A stretch of 64,000 bases of DNA from Garcia nutans. Its lineage: Eukaryota; Streptophyta; Magnoliopsida; Malpighiales; Euphorbiaceae. The stretch covers positions 10,241,501 through 10,305,500 of the forward strand of contig CANTUV010000055.1 of assembly GCA_947685225.1 (NCBI GenBank), given 5' to 3'. The notes below the pieces were generated by a model. It saw only the letters and a program-made list of their open reading frames with translations, was not told the origin of the DNA and ran no database searches. Of this stretch, positions 50,878 through 61,430 are shown in pieces; positions within the stretch are counted from its first letter, which is position 1; each line of letters starts with the position of its first letter. The position numbers were made by a program, and so were the translations under genes.

Positions 50878-51367
50878 TACTACGAACCAGTTTGGCATTG
50901 CTTATGAAAATAGTTTTTCATATTTGTAAAAGTTCTATTTTAAAAATTACTATTTTTAAAATCGCTTAACTGTTTGGTAAATATAATTTAAAATTAATTT
51001 TTGACCTCATAAGCAGTTTATTTATATTTGGTAAAATTATCTTTGAAAATGATTTATTAAAATAAAATAATAAATAAGGGCACATTTAAAATTAGGAAGA
51101 GAATAAGAAAGAAAATAGGGGTATTATTCTATTTATAATAAGTGAATCAGTTATTTTCAACAAAAATTAAGGGTATTTTTGTCCAAATAATTTTTAAAAC
51201 TGCTATCCGAATAATCTACAAAACAGCTTTGTTGAAAAGCATCATTTTTCAACTTCTCATAGTAGCTGGTTTTTAGCTATAAGAATAATAACTTTTTTTT
51301 TTTAAATTAAAAATCACCAAACGCTATAAAATTAGCTTTTCGTAAAAAAAAAAATAGCTTTTCACAT
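50878..51367. mobile_element. Possible hAT-type MITE
   Basis: The left part contains gtttggcattgcttatgaaa and ctgtttggtaaatata. The right part contains caccaaacgctat and aaaagct-rich sequence, which is inverted relative to the left. The segment of about 490 bp has no coding. This pattern is common in plant non-autonomous DNA transposons. I could not define a target duplication. Confidence 0.4.
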
Positions 51368-51377
51368 GTGCATTGTT

Positions 51378-51647
51378 TTCAACAGAGTATTATTTATTTA
51401 CTTATTTACTTTTCAACCCTAAGTGCCTCTGCTGCCGATATAATTTGTGACTACTTGCGAATGAGAAGCCAATAAATATTTTAGGCAAGTTGAGAACTTT
51501 TTGGTAAAATTTCACATTCTATTTACACAAGGTGCGAATTGATCATTTCTGATTATAGCTGCAATCTACTGCAAAAGATTATGTCGATATGTTCTTTTGT
51601 TCTTTGGTTGTGTTTAAATAAGATTTATAATATATCTGACTCCCTTT
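51378..51647 (+). repeat. Duplicated flank upstream of copia E2
   Basis: Second copy of 28438-28774 (caacagagtattatttattt onward), lacking about 55 bp after gctgccgatat. Confidence 0.8.
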
Positions 51648-51887
51648 TAATACAGATATTATTTGCTTCTTGGTCCACGTTGGTTAACATCTGTTGATTG
51701 AGTGGTTATAGGTTGGTGACAGCTGTTAGAGTTTGCAACTGTATTCTTTGTTAATTGTGTAATTAGTTAGTTAGAGCAGCTGGTTCGTTAGCTATCATTC
51801 AGTGTATATATACATATATTCTCTTATAAGTTTCTCTACCAATTCTAATACAATTCATTCGTTCAGTATTCTTCACAAACTTTATCA
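51648..51887 (+). repeat. 5' LTR of copia E2
   Basis: About 240 bp, closely similar to the E1 LTR; it has an extra cgttagc-like insertion near 51786. Confidence 0.72.
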
Positions 51888-51996
51888 TCGTATCAGAGCT
51901 TTCAGCTCTCGCTTGTTTTTTTTTTTCCAATTGCAGTAAAATCAGTAAAATCCCTCGTTCTTTAAAATCTTATTTTCAACGATCAGATCACAAATC

Positions 51997-52740
51997 ATGA
52001 TTATGGAGCCATTACCAAGCATAAACAAAGTTTTTTCACTTGCTGTGCAACAAGAGAGGCAAGTAGGGTCTGTGATTGGCAAGATTGCAGAGCCAAGTGT
52101 GTTTTACTCCAAGATTGGACAAGGATCATCTCTATCTACATATCAATCAGGCCAACCAGATGGGAATTCTCAAGGTAATGGTTCTTTTCAAAGAACTTAT
52201 AATACTAATCAGCAGATAAGCTAGGCTATAAGAAGACCCTTTAATAACAGCAGCCTAACAACAAAACCCGTGTGCACTGTCTATGGCTATACAATTGATG
52301 TCTGTTACAAGAAACATTGGTACCCCCATGTTTTAAGCTAAAGCCAAGAAAGTTTGCTAATCAAGTTGAGAGATTTAGTGAAGACACAAGAAAATGTAGC
52401 TACTGATGAGGATGCTTTTAATAATCTTGATCTGTTGGACACTAGCAAGAACTCCTCAAATGCATCACCAACTGCTGTTCAAAGAATTGATTTCAATCAG
52501 ATGGCTCTCACTTAAGAACAAGTTTCACAATTAATGAACGTCCTTTTAACATTCTGTTACCATACCTAATAACTGCAAAATAAACACGGTTACTGCATCT
52601 TATGTACCTAATACCATTCAACTTTCACCAAGTAAACACAATGTTTCTTGTCTCACAGTACCAAATGCACAAAATCAGACTTGGATCATTGACTCAGGGG
52701 CCACGGATCACATTATTTGGAGCAAAGCCTATTTTCTCCT
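51997..52740 (+). pseudogene. Gag remnant and protease of copia E2
   Basis: Opens MEPLPSINKVFSLAVQQERQ (mid-gag), with the N-terminal half missing as in E1. The knuckle is degraded (CTVYGYTIDVC). The protease motif WIIDSGATDHI at 52682-52714 keeps the D-S-G triplet. Several frameshifts lie between. Confidence 0.78.
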
Positions 52741-52933
52741 TGCACATCAGTATCACATGTCTTTGTCCATTTCCCTAACAACAAAAGTACGGTAATACAC
52801 AGGCACAATACCTTTATCTACAGACTTTATACTTACTAATGTCCTTTTTATGCCAAGTTTCAATTTCAATCTTATTTCTGCAAGTAAACTCACTTCTAGT
52901 AAAGATTTTTGCTCACTTCTACTAAAGATTTTT

Positions 52934-53417
52934 TGAAAGGGGAAGAAAACTTTATTCCCCTAAAACCTAAAAATATGCATAGATCACTAGATTATTCAAA
53001 TTAAATTGCAAAGAGTTGAATTGCATACCTGACATCATCGTATGTTGAAGCTGAAGACGATTTTGGAGTTTGTCGCCTTCTAGGGGATACACACTTTAAG
53101 TTTAGCGGAAGCACTACTGAAGGAATGCAATGTTCTCTTAAAATTGTTATGTTCCCCCGGAGACCACGACCCCCTTATTTATAACTAAATAAATTTCTAT
53201 TTTGGTCCTTCAACAAAATAGAAACACTTAATGGTCTCTACAATTATAATCCTACTACGAGTAGGACACCTCAATAATCAACAATCCTTATTTGATCATA
53301 ACTTTAATTTGACTATTTTAATTTGACTGCAATACATATTTAATATTTAAATATATTTAGCCCACACTTATGATTAATTAGAGGATTAATTTTAACAATT
53401 TAAAATTAATTCTAACA
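52934..53417 (-). repeat. Complete LTR of E3 (3' LTR)
   Basis: Starts TGAAAGGGG, ends TTCTAACA; next to the purine tract (atctcccacttgg). Confidence 0.88.
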
Positions 53418-53488
53418 ATCTCCCACTTGGGCTAACATATATTAAATATAAATGTATATACCTTAATGAGCTCATAAAAGCAGTCATA
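53303..53488. repeat. Left arm of the E3 inverted repeat
   Basis: 186 nt, the reverse complement of 56381-56566 with no gaps by eye. It covers the LTR edge, the purine tract and 71 nt of internal sequence. Confidence 0.85.
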
Positions 53489-54886
53489 CTGAAGGTGCAT
53501 CAAACAATCTCGTCCATTGATTATATCGATAAAGGACTGAAGGGCCAGTCGCCACATTCATCGTGACTCAAACCACCATCAATCACATTACCAATACTCT
53601 CAAATGACATAGATCAATAATAGGAGTGTAGCATGGAAACTACATGTAATATGATCTAATCATGCCTGTTTCCAACTGGTCACACTTAATTGAGATCAAC
53701 AACAAAAATAACACAGAGTGTAATAAACAAAAGTGAATACTTCATTTTCTGCAGAAACTGAATTAACATATCCAAAACCAAATAGAGCATTCAAAACATA
53801 ATGAAAACATAATGAACAAAACTCCCACTGAAACTAAACATCCTCAAACAATATGACACCCACATGAGCAGTGTGCTCATGAAAGACTTTCGGTATCAAT
53901 GCCTTAGTAAGAGGATCTATAATTATGGAGTTCGTTCTAACATGCTCTATGGATATCTGTCCACTCTGTATTTTCTCCATTTACAGCCAGAAACTAAATA
54001 CCAAATAGCTCCTACTGTCATTGGAGAATCAAACTGCTGAATTAATGTCACACTTAAAACTTTATTAGCATTTTCAATGCTAGCCATAATGTGCAGCCCT
54101 GTGACATTCAGCAAAGTAAAAAAAAAAATTCATGATCAAATGTCTCATAGCATACTACAAATTCCAAAACCATGGAATGTAGTCTAATGTGGATCTTTTG
54201 CTACTCAAGACATTCGATAAAGTCAGAATCAGTATACCAAATGATCTCATACTAATCTGACTTTCTGTATGTGAGCATACGTTCCTTTATTCTCTGAATA
54301 TATCTTAAAACCTTATTGGCTGCCTTCCAATGATCCATTTTTGGATCACTAAGATATCAACCTAACATGCCAATTATAAACACAATATTCAGATAAGTAT
54401 AAACTTGAGTATACACCAGAATCCCAACTGCCGATGTATAGGAAACTGCTACATCTACTGAACCTCAAGTTCATCCTTAAAACACTGTATGAGACTAAAC
54501 TTATCACCTATGATGATCATGGGTATAAATTGGTTTATATTCTTGCATACCAAACCTCTTGAGCATATTCTAAATGTAGCTCTTTTGTAATAATCCAAGA
54601 ATACATCGAGAGTGATCTCGAAGTATCTGGATCCCTAATACAAAAGAAACTTTATCTAAACCTTTCATGCAACAAGACCTTACAGCTGGTAACAAAAATT
54701 ATGCTATCCACACATAAAACCAGGAAAATAAACCTACTCCCACTGAATTAGTGAAACACACAGTGATATACACAGTCCCCAATAGCATTTGTCTCAATAC
54801 CAAATGAGACAACTACTTGATGGAACTAAAGTACCACAAACGAGATGCTTGCTTAAGCCTATAAATGGATTTTCTTAATTTGCATA

Positions 54887-55251
54887 TCAGTAGCTTTGAG
54901 TTTCCTTATTCAAAGCAATCTGACTGCACCAAATAGATTGTTTTATCAATGTCTCCATAGATAAACACAATCTCAATATCCATTTGATGAAGCTCAAGAA
55001 CAATTGTGCAACGAGAGCCATGATTGTCCTAAAAGAGTCCTTCAATAAAACCAAAGAGAAGATCTCTTTATAGTCAATCCATTCCTTCTGAGTAAAGCCT
55101 TTAACTGCAAGACATGCTTTATATCTCTCCATATTACCTTTAGAATTCCTTTTGGTCTTAAATATTCATTTAAAACTAATAGGTTTCTTTCCTTCAGGTA
55201 ATGGGATAAGATTCCAAACTTTATTGTCTTGCATAAACTTAAACTCTTCAC
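54887..55251 (-). pseudogene. Reverse transcriptase remnant of E3
   Basis: Minus-strand pieces in two frames match copia RT: RYKACLAVKGFTQKEWIDYKEIFSL in one, and the preceding entry region in the other. Degenerate, not functional. Confidence 0.7.
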
Positions 55252-55839
55252 TCATTGCCTCAATCCACTTATGAGAGTTAGAATCTTATAGAAATACTAC
55301 ATAAACATCTAGAATAGCACTTCTCTTCTCTCTAATGGACCTATTTAAAGGCACATGTTCTGGCTCAAATTCTTAAGGTTGATGAGCTTGATCCTAATGA
55401 AGAACGGATCTTCAAACTGATGGGAAGTTCTTTAACATTGTCTTATATTGGATCTAGAATTGCTTCTAGAATAAGAGTGACACTACCACTCCAGAAAACA
55501 ATTATGAGAATCAAAATTTCCTAACTTGATCTCTCCTCAAAGACAATGTTTATAACCTTATTTCCCCCCTCAAGCTCAACATCCTAAAGAATGTCACAAT
55601 ACACATCTCAATACACTAATATGGTAGTAGGAATATAAAATTTAGACCCTATGATCACTCAGAATAATCAATAAAGTAGCAGTTAACATATTTGGAGTCC
55701 AATTTTACCCTTATTAGGCCTATAAGGCCTAGCCTTAGCTGGATATCCCTAAGTATGAAAGTACTTAGACTACTTTGATTGGTACTTAATTAGAAAGATA
55801 GACTGCTATATTTAATGCTTTTTCTTAGAAAAGACTCTG

Positions 55840-56340
55840 ATAAGGATGAATGACTAATCATACTCCTCATCAAATCCAAAAGAGTCTTGTAATGTCTCTC
55901 AGCATCACCATTCATACTGGTTATACCAATCATTGTGTACTGATGGACTATACCGCATTTCTGTAGGAAAATAACAATTGGTCCAGGACGCTGCGCACCT
56001 GAGCTATTAAATCTGCCACAGTACTCACAACCACAGTCAGATGTAATAGATTTAATCTTCTTTCCGAGTTGATTTTCAACTTCAGCCTTATAAGATTAAA
56101 AATAAAGCGTCCACAGACTTAGATTTTTCATGAATGAGATATAAGTACCTTTAACGTGAGTAATCATCTTATGAATGATATGAATTATCTTTGGTCATTC
56201 ATGATGCTATAGAGAATAAACCACAGATATCCATATATATCAACTCTAAGATGACTGAAGACTTAATAGCACCTAATCTCTATGTTTGGTCTATTTTAAC
56301 TTAGTATACTTAACATAGAAATCCAAATCTGTGTAATCAA
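55840..56340 (-). pseudogene. Integrase remnant of E3
   Basis: Minus-strand reading near 55900-56085 shows ENQLGKKIKSITSDCGCEY and GPIVIFLQKCGIVHQYTM, then a degraded NGDAERHYKTLLDLMRSM, the copia integrase core with altered catalytic surroundings. Confidence 0.65.
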
Positions 56341-56380
56341 ATGTATCTAGGATACCATTTGACACAAGATGTTCTATTAA

Positions 56381-56566
56381 TATGACTGCTTTTATGAGCT
56401 CATTAAGGTATATACATTTATATTTAATATATGTTAGCCCAAGTGGGAGATTGTTAGAATTAATTTTAAATTGTTAAAATTAATCCTCTAATTAATCATA
56501 AGTGTGGGCTAAATATATTTAAATATTAAATATGTATTGCAGTCAAATTAAAATAGTCAAATTAAA
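56381..56566. repeat. Right arm of the E3 inverted repeat
   Basis: Reverse complement of 53303-53488. Its last 10 bases (TCAAATTAAA, 56557-56566) are also the first bases of the truncated direct LTR, a microhomology junction. Confidence 0.85.
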
Positions 56567-56982
56567 TTGCAAAGAGTTGAATTGCATACCTGACATCATC
56601 GTATGTTGAAGCTGAAGACGATTTTGGAGTTTGTCGCCTTCCAGGGGATACACACTTTAAGTTTAGCGGAAGCACTACTGAAGGAATGCAATGTTCTCTT
56701 AAAATTGTTATGTTCCCCCGGAGACCACGACCCCTTATTTATAACTGAATATATTTCTATTTTGGTCCTTCAAAAAAATAGAAACACTTAATGGTCTCTA
56801 TAATTATAATCCTATTACGAGTAGGACACCTCAATAATCAACAATCCTTATTTGATCATAACTTTGATTTGACTATTTTAATTTGACTGCAATACATATT
56901 TAATATTTAAATATATTTAGCCCACACTTATGATTAATTAGAGGATTAATTTTAACAATTTAAAATTAATTCTAACATTTTT

Positions 56983-57136
56983 GCCTTGTGTTACATCTTG
57001 ATTCTTGTTTTATCCAGAATTTCAGATGCTCGAGGATGATTGGCTTAGCTTTCTACTAAAGATTTTTTCCTTGTGTTACATCTTGATTCATGTTTAATCC
57101 AGAATTTCAGATGCTCGAGGATGATTGGCTTAGCTA
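56983..57136 (+). repeat. Tandem duplication of E2 sequence beside the E3 insertion
   Basis: A unit of about 75-80 bp, ccttgtgttacatcttgatt to ggattggcttagct (last part gaggatgattggctta), occurs twice. The second copy begins after ttctactaaagattttt near 57053. E1 has one copy. Confidence 0.8.
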
Positions 57137-57999
57137 AGAAACTCCATGGTCTTTATCATTTGGTTCATCCACAACCAAGATTCTCTGTTTCATCCAGTTT
57201 CATTGTACAAAATTCATTTGTTAATTCTATTTCATCTTATGAGTTGTGGCATGTAAGTCTTGGCCACTTATCTGTACCAAGATTGAGAAATTACTCCAAA
57301 ATGTTGACTCCAATATCAACAAGAAAGCTCCCTTTTTCTCTTAGCACATCAACTGTACCTACTCCTTTTGATCTAATCCACATGGATATTTAGGGACCTA
57401 TGAATGTTCAATCCTATTATGGTCATAAATATTTTCTATTACTTGTTGATGACAAGACTCGTTTCACTTGGATCTTTCTCTTAAAACTAAAGTCAGAAGC
57501 CAGTCCTATTGTCCAAAACTTTGTACAGTTTGTTCAAACTCAATTCAACTCCACAATCTAAACTATTAGTACTGATAATGGTTTGGAGTTTTACATGTCA
57601 GAATTATATCATTCCAAGGGTATCATTCATCAAACCAGTAGTGTTTACACACCTTAACAAAATGCAATAGCAGAAAGAAAACACCAGCTTATTCTTAATG
57701 TGGCCAGAGCACTTAGATTTCAGTCTTCTTTACCTCTTTCTTTTTGGTCAGATTGTGTTTCTCATGAAATTTACGTCATTAACAGAATTCCCTCTCCTGT
57801 CATTGACAATTTCACTCCATTTCAACTTCTTTACAGTTATAAATCAGATTTTTCAATGCTAAAGGTCTTTGGCTATTTGGCATATGCTTCAACCTTATGC
57901 TTCTATTTTCTGAGGATATTTTCCTCATGCCAAAGGATTCAAACTTCTCAATCGCCAAACAAATATTGTGTTTGTTTCAAAGAACGTTGTCTTTCATGA
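57137..57999 (+). pseudogene. Pre-integrase and integrase of copia E2
   Basis: ELWHVSLGHLSVPRL (pre-integrase), DLIHMDI followed by a stop, DDKTRFTWIFLLK, TDNGLEF, then RALRFQSSLPLSFWSDC and FGYLAYAS. The last glutamate region is disrupted by stops (cacaccttaacaaaatgcaa near 57648). Confidence 0.8.
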
Positions 58000-58297
58000 A
58001 AGTATTTTTCCTTTGAAAACTTCATCTGTTCTTAGTATTGGACCTCAAACATGTGATCATCTGCTTCCTATTTCCATATCCTTAGATCCATCATCGGAAC
58101 AAAATCTTCCAACTCCATAAAATTCAGAAACCCACAACACTATAATTATAAATGCTGACCTTAGTGTTTCATTAACCATTGACTAGGCCAATGTTTTCCC
58201 AACCACACAACAAACTAACTCACCCCAACATGATAACCTAAGAAGGTCCACAAGATCTAGACAAACACCTACATACCGTAAAGGCTATCACTGTAAC

Positions 58298-59586
58298 TTG
58301 GCTACCACACAATCAGAGCTACAAACTAAGCCTCATTCAACATATACCCCACATACTTTAGCTTTTGTTTTTTCCTATGATCATTTATCTGAGTCTCACA
58401 AGGCTTTTTCAGTCCAAATAACAACAACAATAGAACCAAAGAATTATACCGAAGCTACGAAACATGAATGCTGGAGGAGAGCCATGGATGCTAAGATTTC
58501 TGCATTACAATCTAACAATGCATGGGTTCTTACCGAACTTCCACCTAATAAGAAAGCTATAGGCTGCAAGTGGTTCTACAAAATAAAGTATAAGGCAGAT
58601 GGATCTGTGGAAAGGTGCAAAGCCAGGTTAGTAGCCAAAGGCTACACTCAATAACAAGGTATTGACTTCTTGGACACTTTTTCTCCAGTTGCAGAAATGG
58701 CTGCTGTGAGCTTACCTCTTTCAGTTGCAGCAACAAAAGGTTGGCGTCTTCACCAACTTGACATCAACAATGCATTTCTTCATGGAGATTTACATGAAGA
58801 AGTGTATATGCAACTTCCTCAAGGTTTTACTGCAACCTCTCCTAGTCAAGTATGTAAGCTTCAAAAATCATTGTATGGTTTGAAGCAAGCTAGTAGGCAA
58901 TGGAATGCTAAGCTTACAGATTCTTTGATTACTCAAGGTTTTAAGTAATCAACTGCAGATTCTTCACTATTTCTGAAATCTTCCAGCAGCTCATTCTTGC
59001 CCTGTTGATGTATGTTGATTATGTAATAGTTGCCAGCAACAAGTTGGAGGATATTGTAGCCATTAAAGCTTTTCTTCATAGAACTTTCCAGATAAAAGAC
59101 TTGGGGCCACTAAAGTATTTTCTTGGTCAGGAAATTGCAAAATCCTCTACTGGAATCAACTTTTCTCAGAGGAAATATGCACTGGATCTACTGCAAGACA
59201 CTGGCTTCTTAGGGTGCAAACCTGTGTCCACTCCCATGGTTGCATCCTCTAGACTTTCAGTTACATCTGGTTCTTTATTACCAGATATCACAATGTATAG
59301 GAGACTAGTTGGCAAGCTTCTTTATGTCTGCACTGCTAGGCCTAATATTAGCTATGTTGTGCAACAACTCTCACAATTTCTAGACAAGCCAACTGATGTT
59401 CATTTGCAGGCTGTAAATAGGGTGTTGGGATACATCAAAAGAGCTCCTGGCCAAGGTTTATTTTTTCCAGCTTTAAATGATCTTCAGCTGAAAGCTTTTT
59501 CTGATTTGGATTGGGCTTCTTGCCCTGATTCTAGGAGATCAGTAACAGGTTATTGTGTATTTATTGGGAGCTCCTTAATATCATGA
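58298..59586 (+). pseudogene. Reverse transcriptase of copia E2
   Basis: The segment reads [48 protein letters not shown], a stop at 58652-58654, then [22 protein letters not shown] and [12 protein letters not shown]. Another stop follows GFK at 58948. The catalytic box at about 59005 reads YVDYVIVAS instead of YVDD, so the second Asp is lost. RT then continues with LGPLKYFLGQEIA, RRLVGKLLYV and RPNISYVVQQLSQF. Confidence 0.85.
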
Positions 59587-59967
59587 AAATCCAAGAAGCA
59601 AACCACAGTATCAAGTTCTAGTTCTGAGGTTGAATATAGAGCATTGGCAGCTGTTTCTTGTGAAATCCAATGGTTGTTGTACCTTTTGAAAGACCTCAAT
59701 ATTAAGCATCCTTTGTCTGCTCAGATATATTGTGACAACACTTCAGCCTTGCACATTGCTCAAATTCCTGTCTACCATGAGAGGACCAAGCATATTGAGA
59801 TTGATTGCCATTTGGCAAGGGATAAGGTTAGGTCTGCTGGTGTTCATTTGCTTCCCGTTTCTTCACAAAACCAGCTTGCTGATTTTTGGACAAAACCATT
59901 AGCTGCTGGTCTTTTATTTTCTTCCATTTCCAAGCTGGGCATATATAATGTATATGCTCCAGCTTGA
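59587..59967 (+). pseudogene. RNase H of copia E2
   Basis: After SDLDWASCPDSRRSVTGY, a TGA at 59584-59586 interrupts, then [50 protein letters not shown] and [11 protein letters not shown]. The coding ends at TGA 59965-59967, just before the purine tract. Confidence 0.85.
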
Positions 59968-60062
59968 GGGGGGCTAATACAAATATTATTTGCTTCCAGG
60001 TCCACATTGGTTAACATCTGTTGACTGAGTGGTTATAGGTTAGTTACAGCTGTTAGAGTTTA

Positions 60063-61375
60063 TGATAGGCTGCAAATCCAACATGTTTATTACTTTTTTT
60101 TTGTGCTTAATTGATGTTATTTATATTGAAAAGAAGAGTTTTTACTTGGTTTTTATTATTTTGGGCAGGAATGGTGGATTTGCAATAGAGAGGCTTATTT
60201 AGAGTTTGATTGGAAGTATTGGAGCAAAATGGCATGGAGCTGACTTTTCTTTGTGGAGGCAGATTAACAGAAGAGGCCTTAGCCTTGCCCAAGGCTAATG
60301 CCCAGGCAGACCTGAACGGGCTGATTTAATTAAAGTGGCGGGCCCATATGATTTAGTTGTATTTGAGGACTTCTAAACCGACTTGTAATAGGATTGAAGT
60401 AGTTTTTAGTGGGCCTTTTTGTTATATTATGTTTTGGCCCCACTTTTAGGAGTATATAAGTTAAAATTAGGTTTTTAAATGGACACTTTTTGATTACGTA
60501 AAGGGAGATACGAATTTCAGCCTTCTTTGACAGATTTTACAATGTTTTCTTCCATAGCCATGTGTGGCTAGTTGTCCTTTTCAGTCAAGGTTTAATCCAA
60601 GGTAGAAGTTTGATCATGATTGTGAGATTGAATTGAACTTAATAGAATTCTTTGATTTACATTGCATTTATATTCTTTCTGTGGTTTATTGGGAAAATAT
60701 ATCCCTTAGTGAAATTCTATTGAATGATTTAACAGGGCCCGTTATTTGTTTGATAGCAATTTCCATGACTATTCAATTGAATCAAATCCGTAATTGTTTG
60801 ATTAGATTGATGTAGTAGTGATTGGTATAATTTAATTGGGTAGAACCTTTTAGGTTATATCAAGAAAGAATATAATCTGATTTAAATGGATGCTCGTAGT
60901 TTTTGTTAATTAGGGCAAGGTCTTACTAGATTTTAAGGCTGTTAACGGTTAAATCCTTCGTCGTACTTAGGATTGCTAGTTAGTTAGGGGTTGTTATTAG
61001 ATCGTATCTTAGCAACCTATTAATACGGTAGGATTGGTTGGGTCGACGTTCTTCCTGACTATAACTTGTCTGTAATCTGAATTAAAGGATTATTCTTGAA
61101 TCAATGATCAATCAATTTAAACTTCGAACCGCGGTATGCCTTGACTGAATTCTTCCCCATCGTTTCAGGTTTTATATTATTTTTGTTGCTTTCGTTTTTA
61201 ATTTTAATTAATCTCGTTCCAATTTTAAATCCCCATTTTAATTTTTAGTTTTATTTTAAGTTCTGGTTAACTTTCGGCAAGCTAGTCCCTAGGGTTCGAC
61301 CCTTCTCACCCTATTTACAAGTTTTCTTTTGTAGGAAGAGCAGGTTATTATTTTTGGTGGATTCGACACCCATCA
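60063..61375 (+). repeat. 5' LTR of the Athila/Tat-like element
   Basis: 1,313 bp, bounded by the break in E2 LTR similarity on the left and by the tRNA-Asp primer site, 5 nt away, on the right. A TATA-like agtatataag lies at 60451-60460. Confidence 0.8.
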
Positions 61376-61380
61376 AATTT

Positions 61381-61398
61381 TGGCGCCGTTGCCGGGGA
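61381..61398 (+). other. Primer-binding site (tRNA-Asp type)
   Basis: TGGCGCCGTTGCCGGGGA, complementary to a plant tRNA-Asp 3' end as commonly used by Athila/Tat-type gypsy elements. Confidence 0.88.
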
Positions 61399-61430
61399 CT
61401 AGTTAACTTTATTGTTTGTTGTCTTTTTGG

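Larger units (their letters stand above)
52934..56977 (-). mobile_element. Nested Ty1-copia element E3 with an aberrant 5' end
   Basis: Inserted in E2 with target duplication TTTTT (52929-52933 and 56978-56982). E1 shows the empty site (aaagatttttgcc). The left LTR is 52934-53417 (484 bp, TG...CA); the minus-strand purine tract follows at 53418-53428. The right LTR is 56557-56977 and lacks the first 62 bp and any primer site. Instead, an inverted copy of the purine tract and LTR edge (56381-56566) abuts it. The internal region on the minus strand has degraded RNase H, RT (54887-55251) and integrase (about 55840-56340); gag and protease are missing. Confidence 0.85.
51648..60062 (+). mobile_element. 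Ty1-copia element E2, split by a nested copia and truncated in the 3' LTR
   Basis: A plus-strand element with 5' LTR 51648-51887 and primer site cgtatcagagc. A gag remnant starts MEPLPSINKVF at about 52003 and the protease motif IDSGATDHI is at 52688. Pre-integrase, integrase, RT and RNase H follow, then a purine tract (ttgaggggggc, 59967-59977). The 3' LTR runs only 59978-60062 because a gypsy element starts at 60063. A copia element (52934-56977) is inserted between protease and pre-integrase. Many stops are present, but domains up to RNase H are recognisable. Confidence 0.9.
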
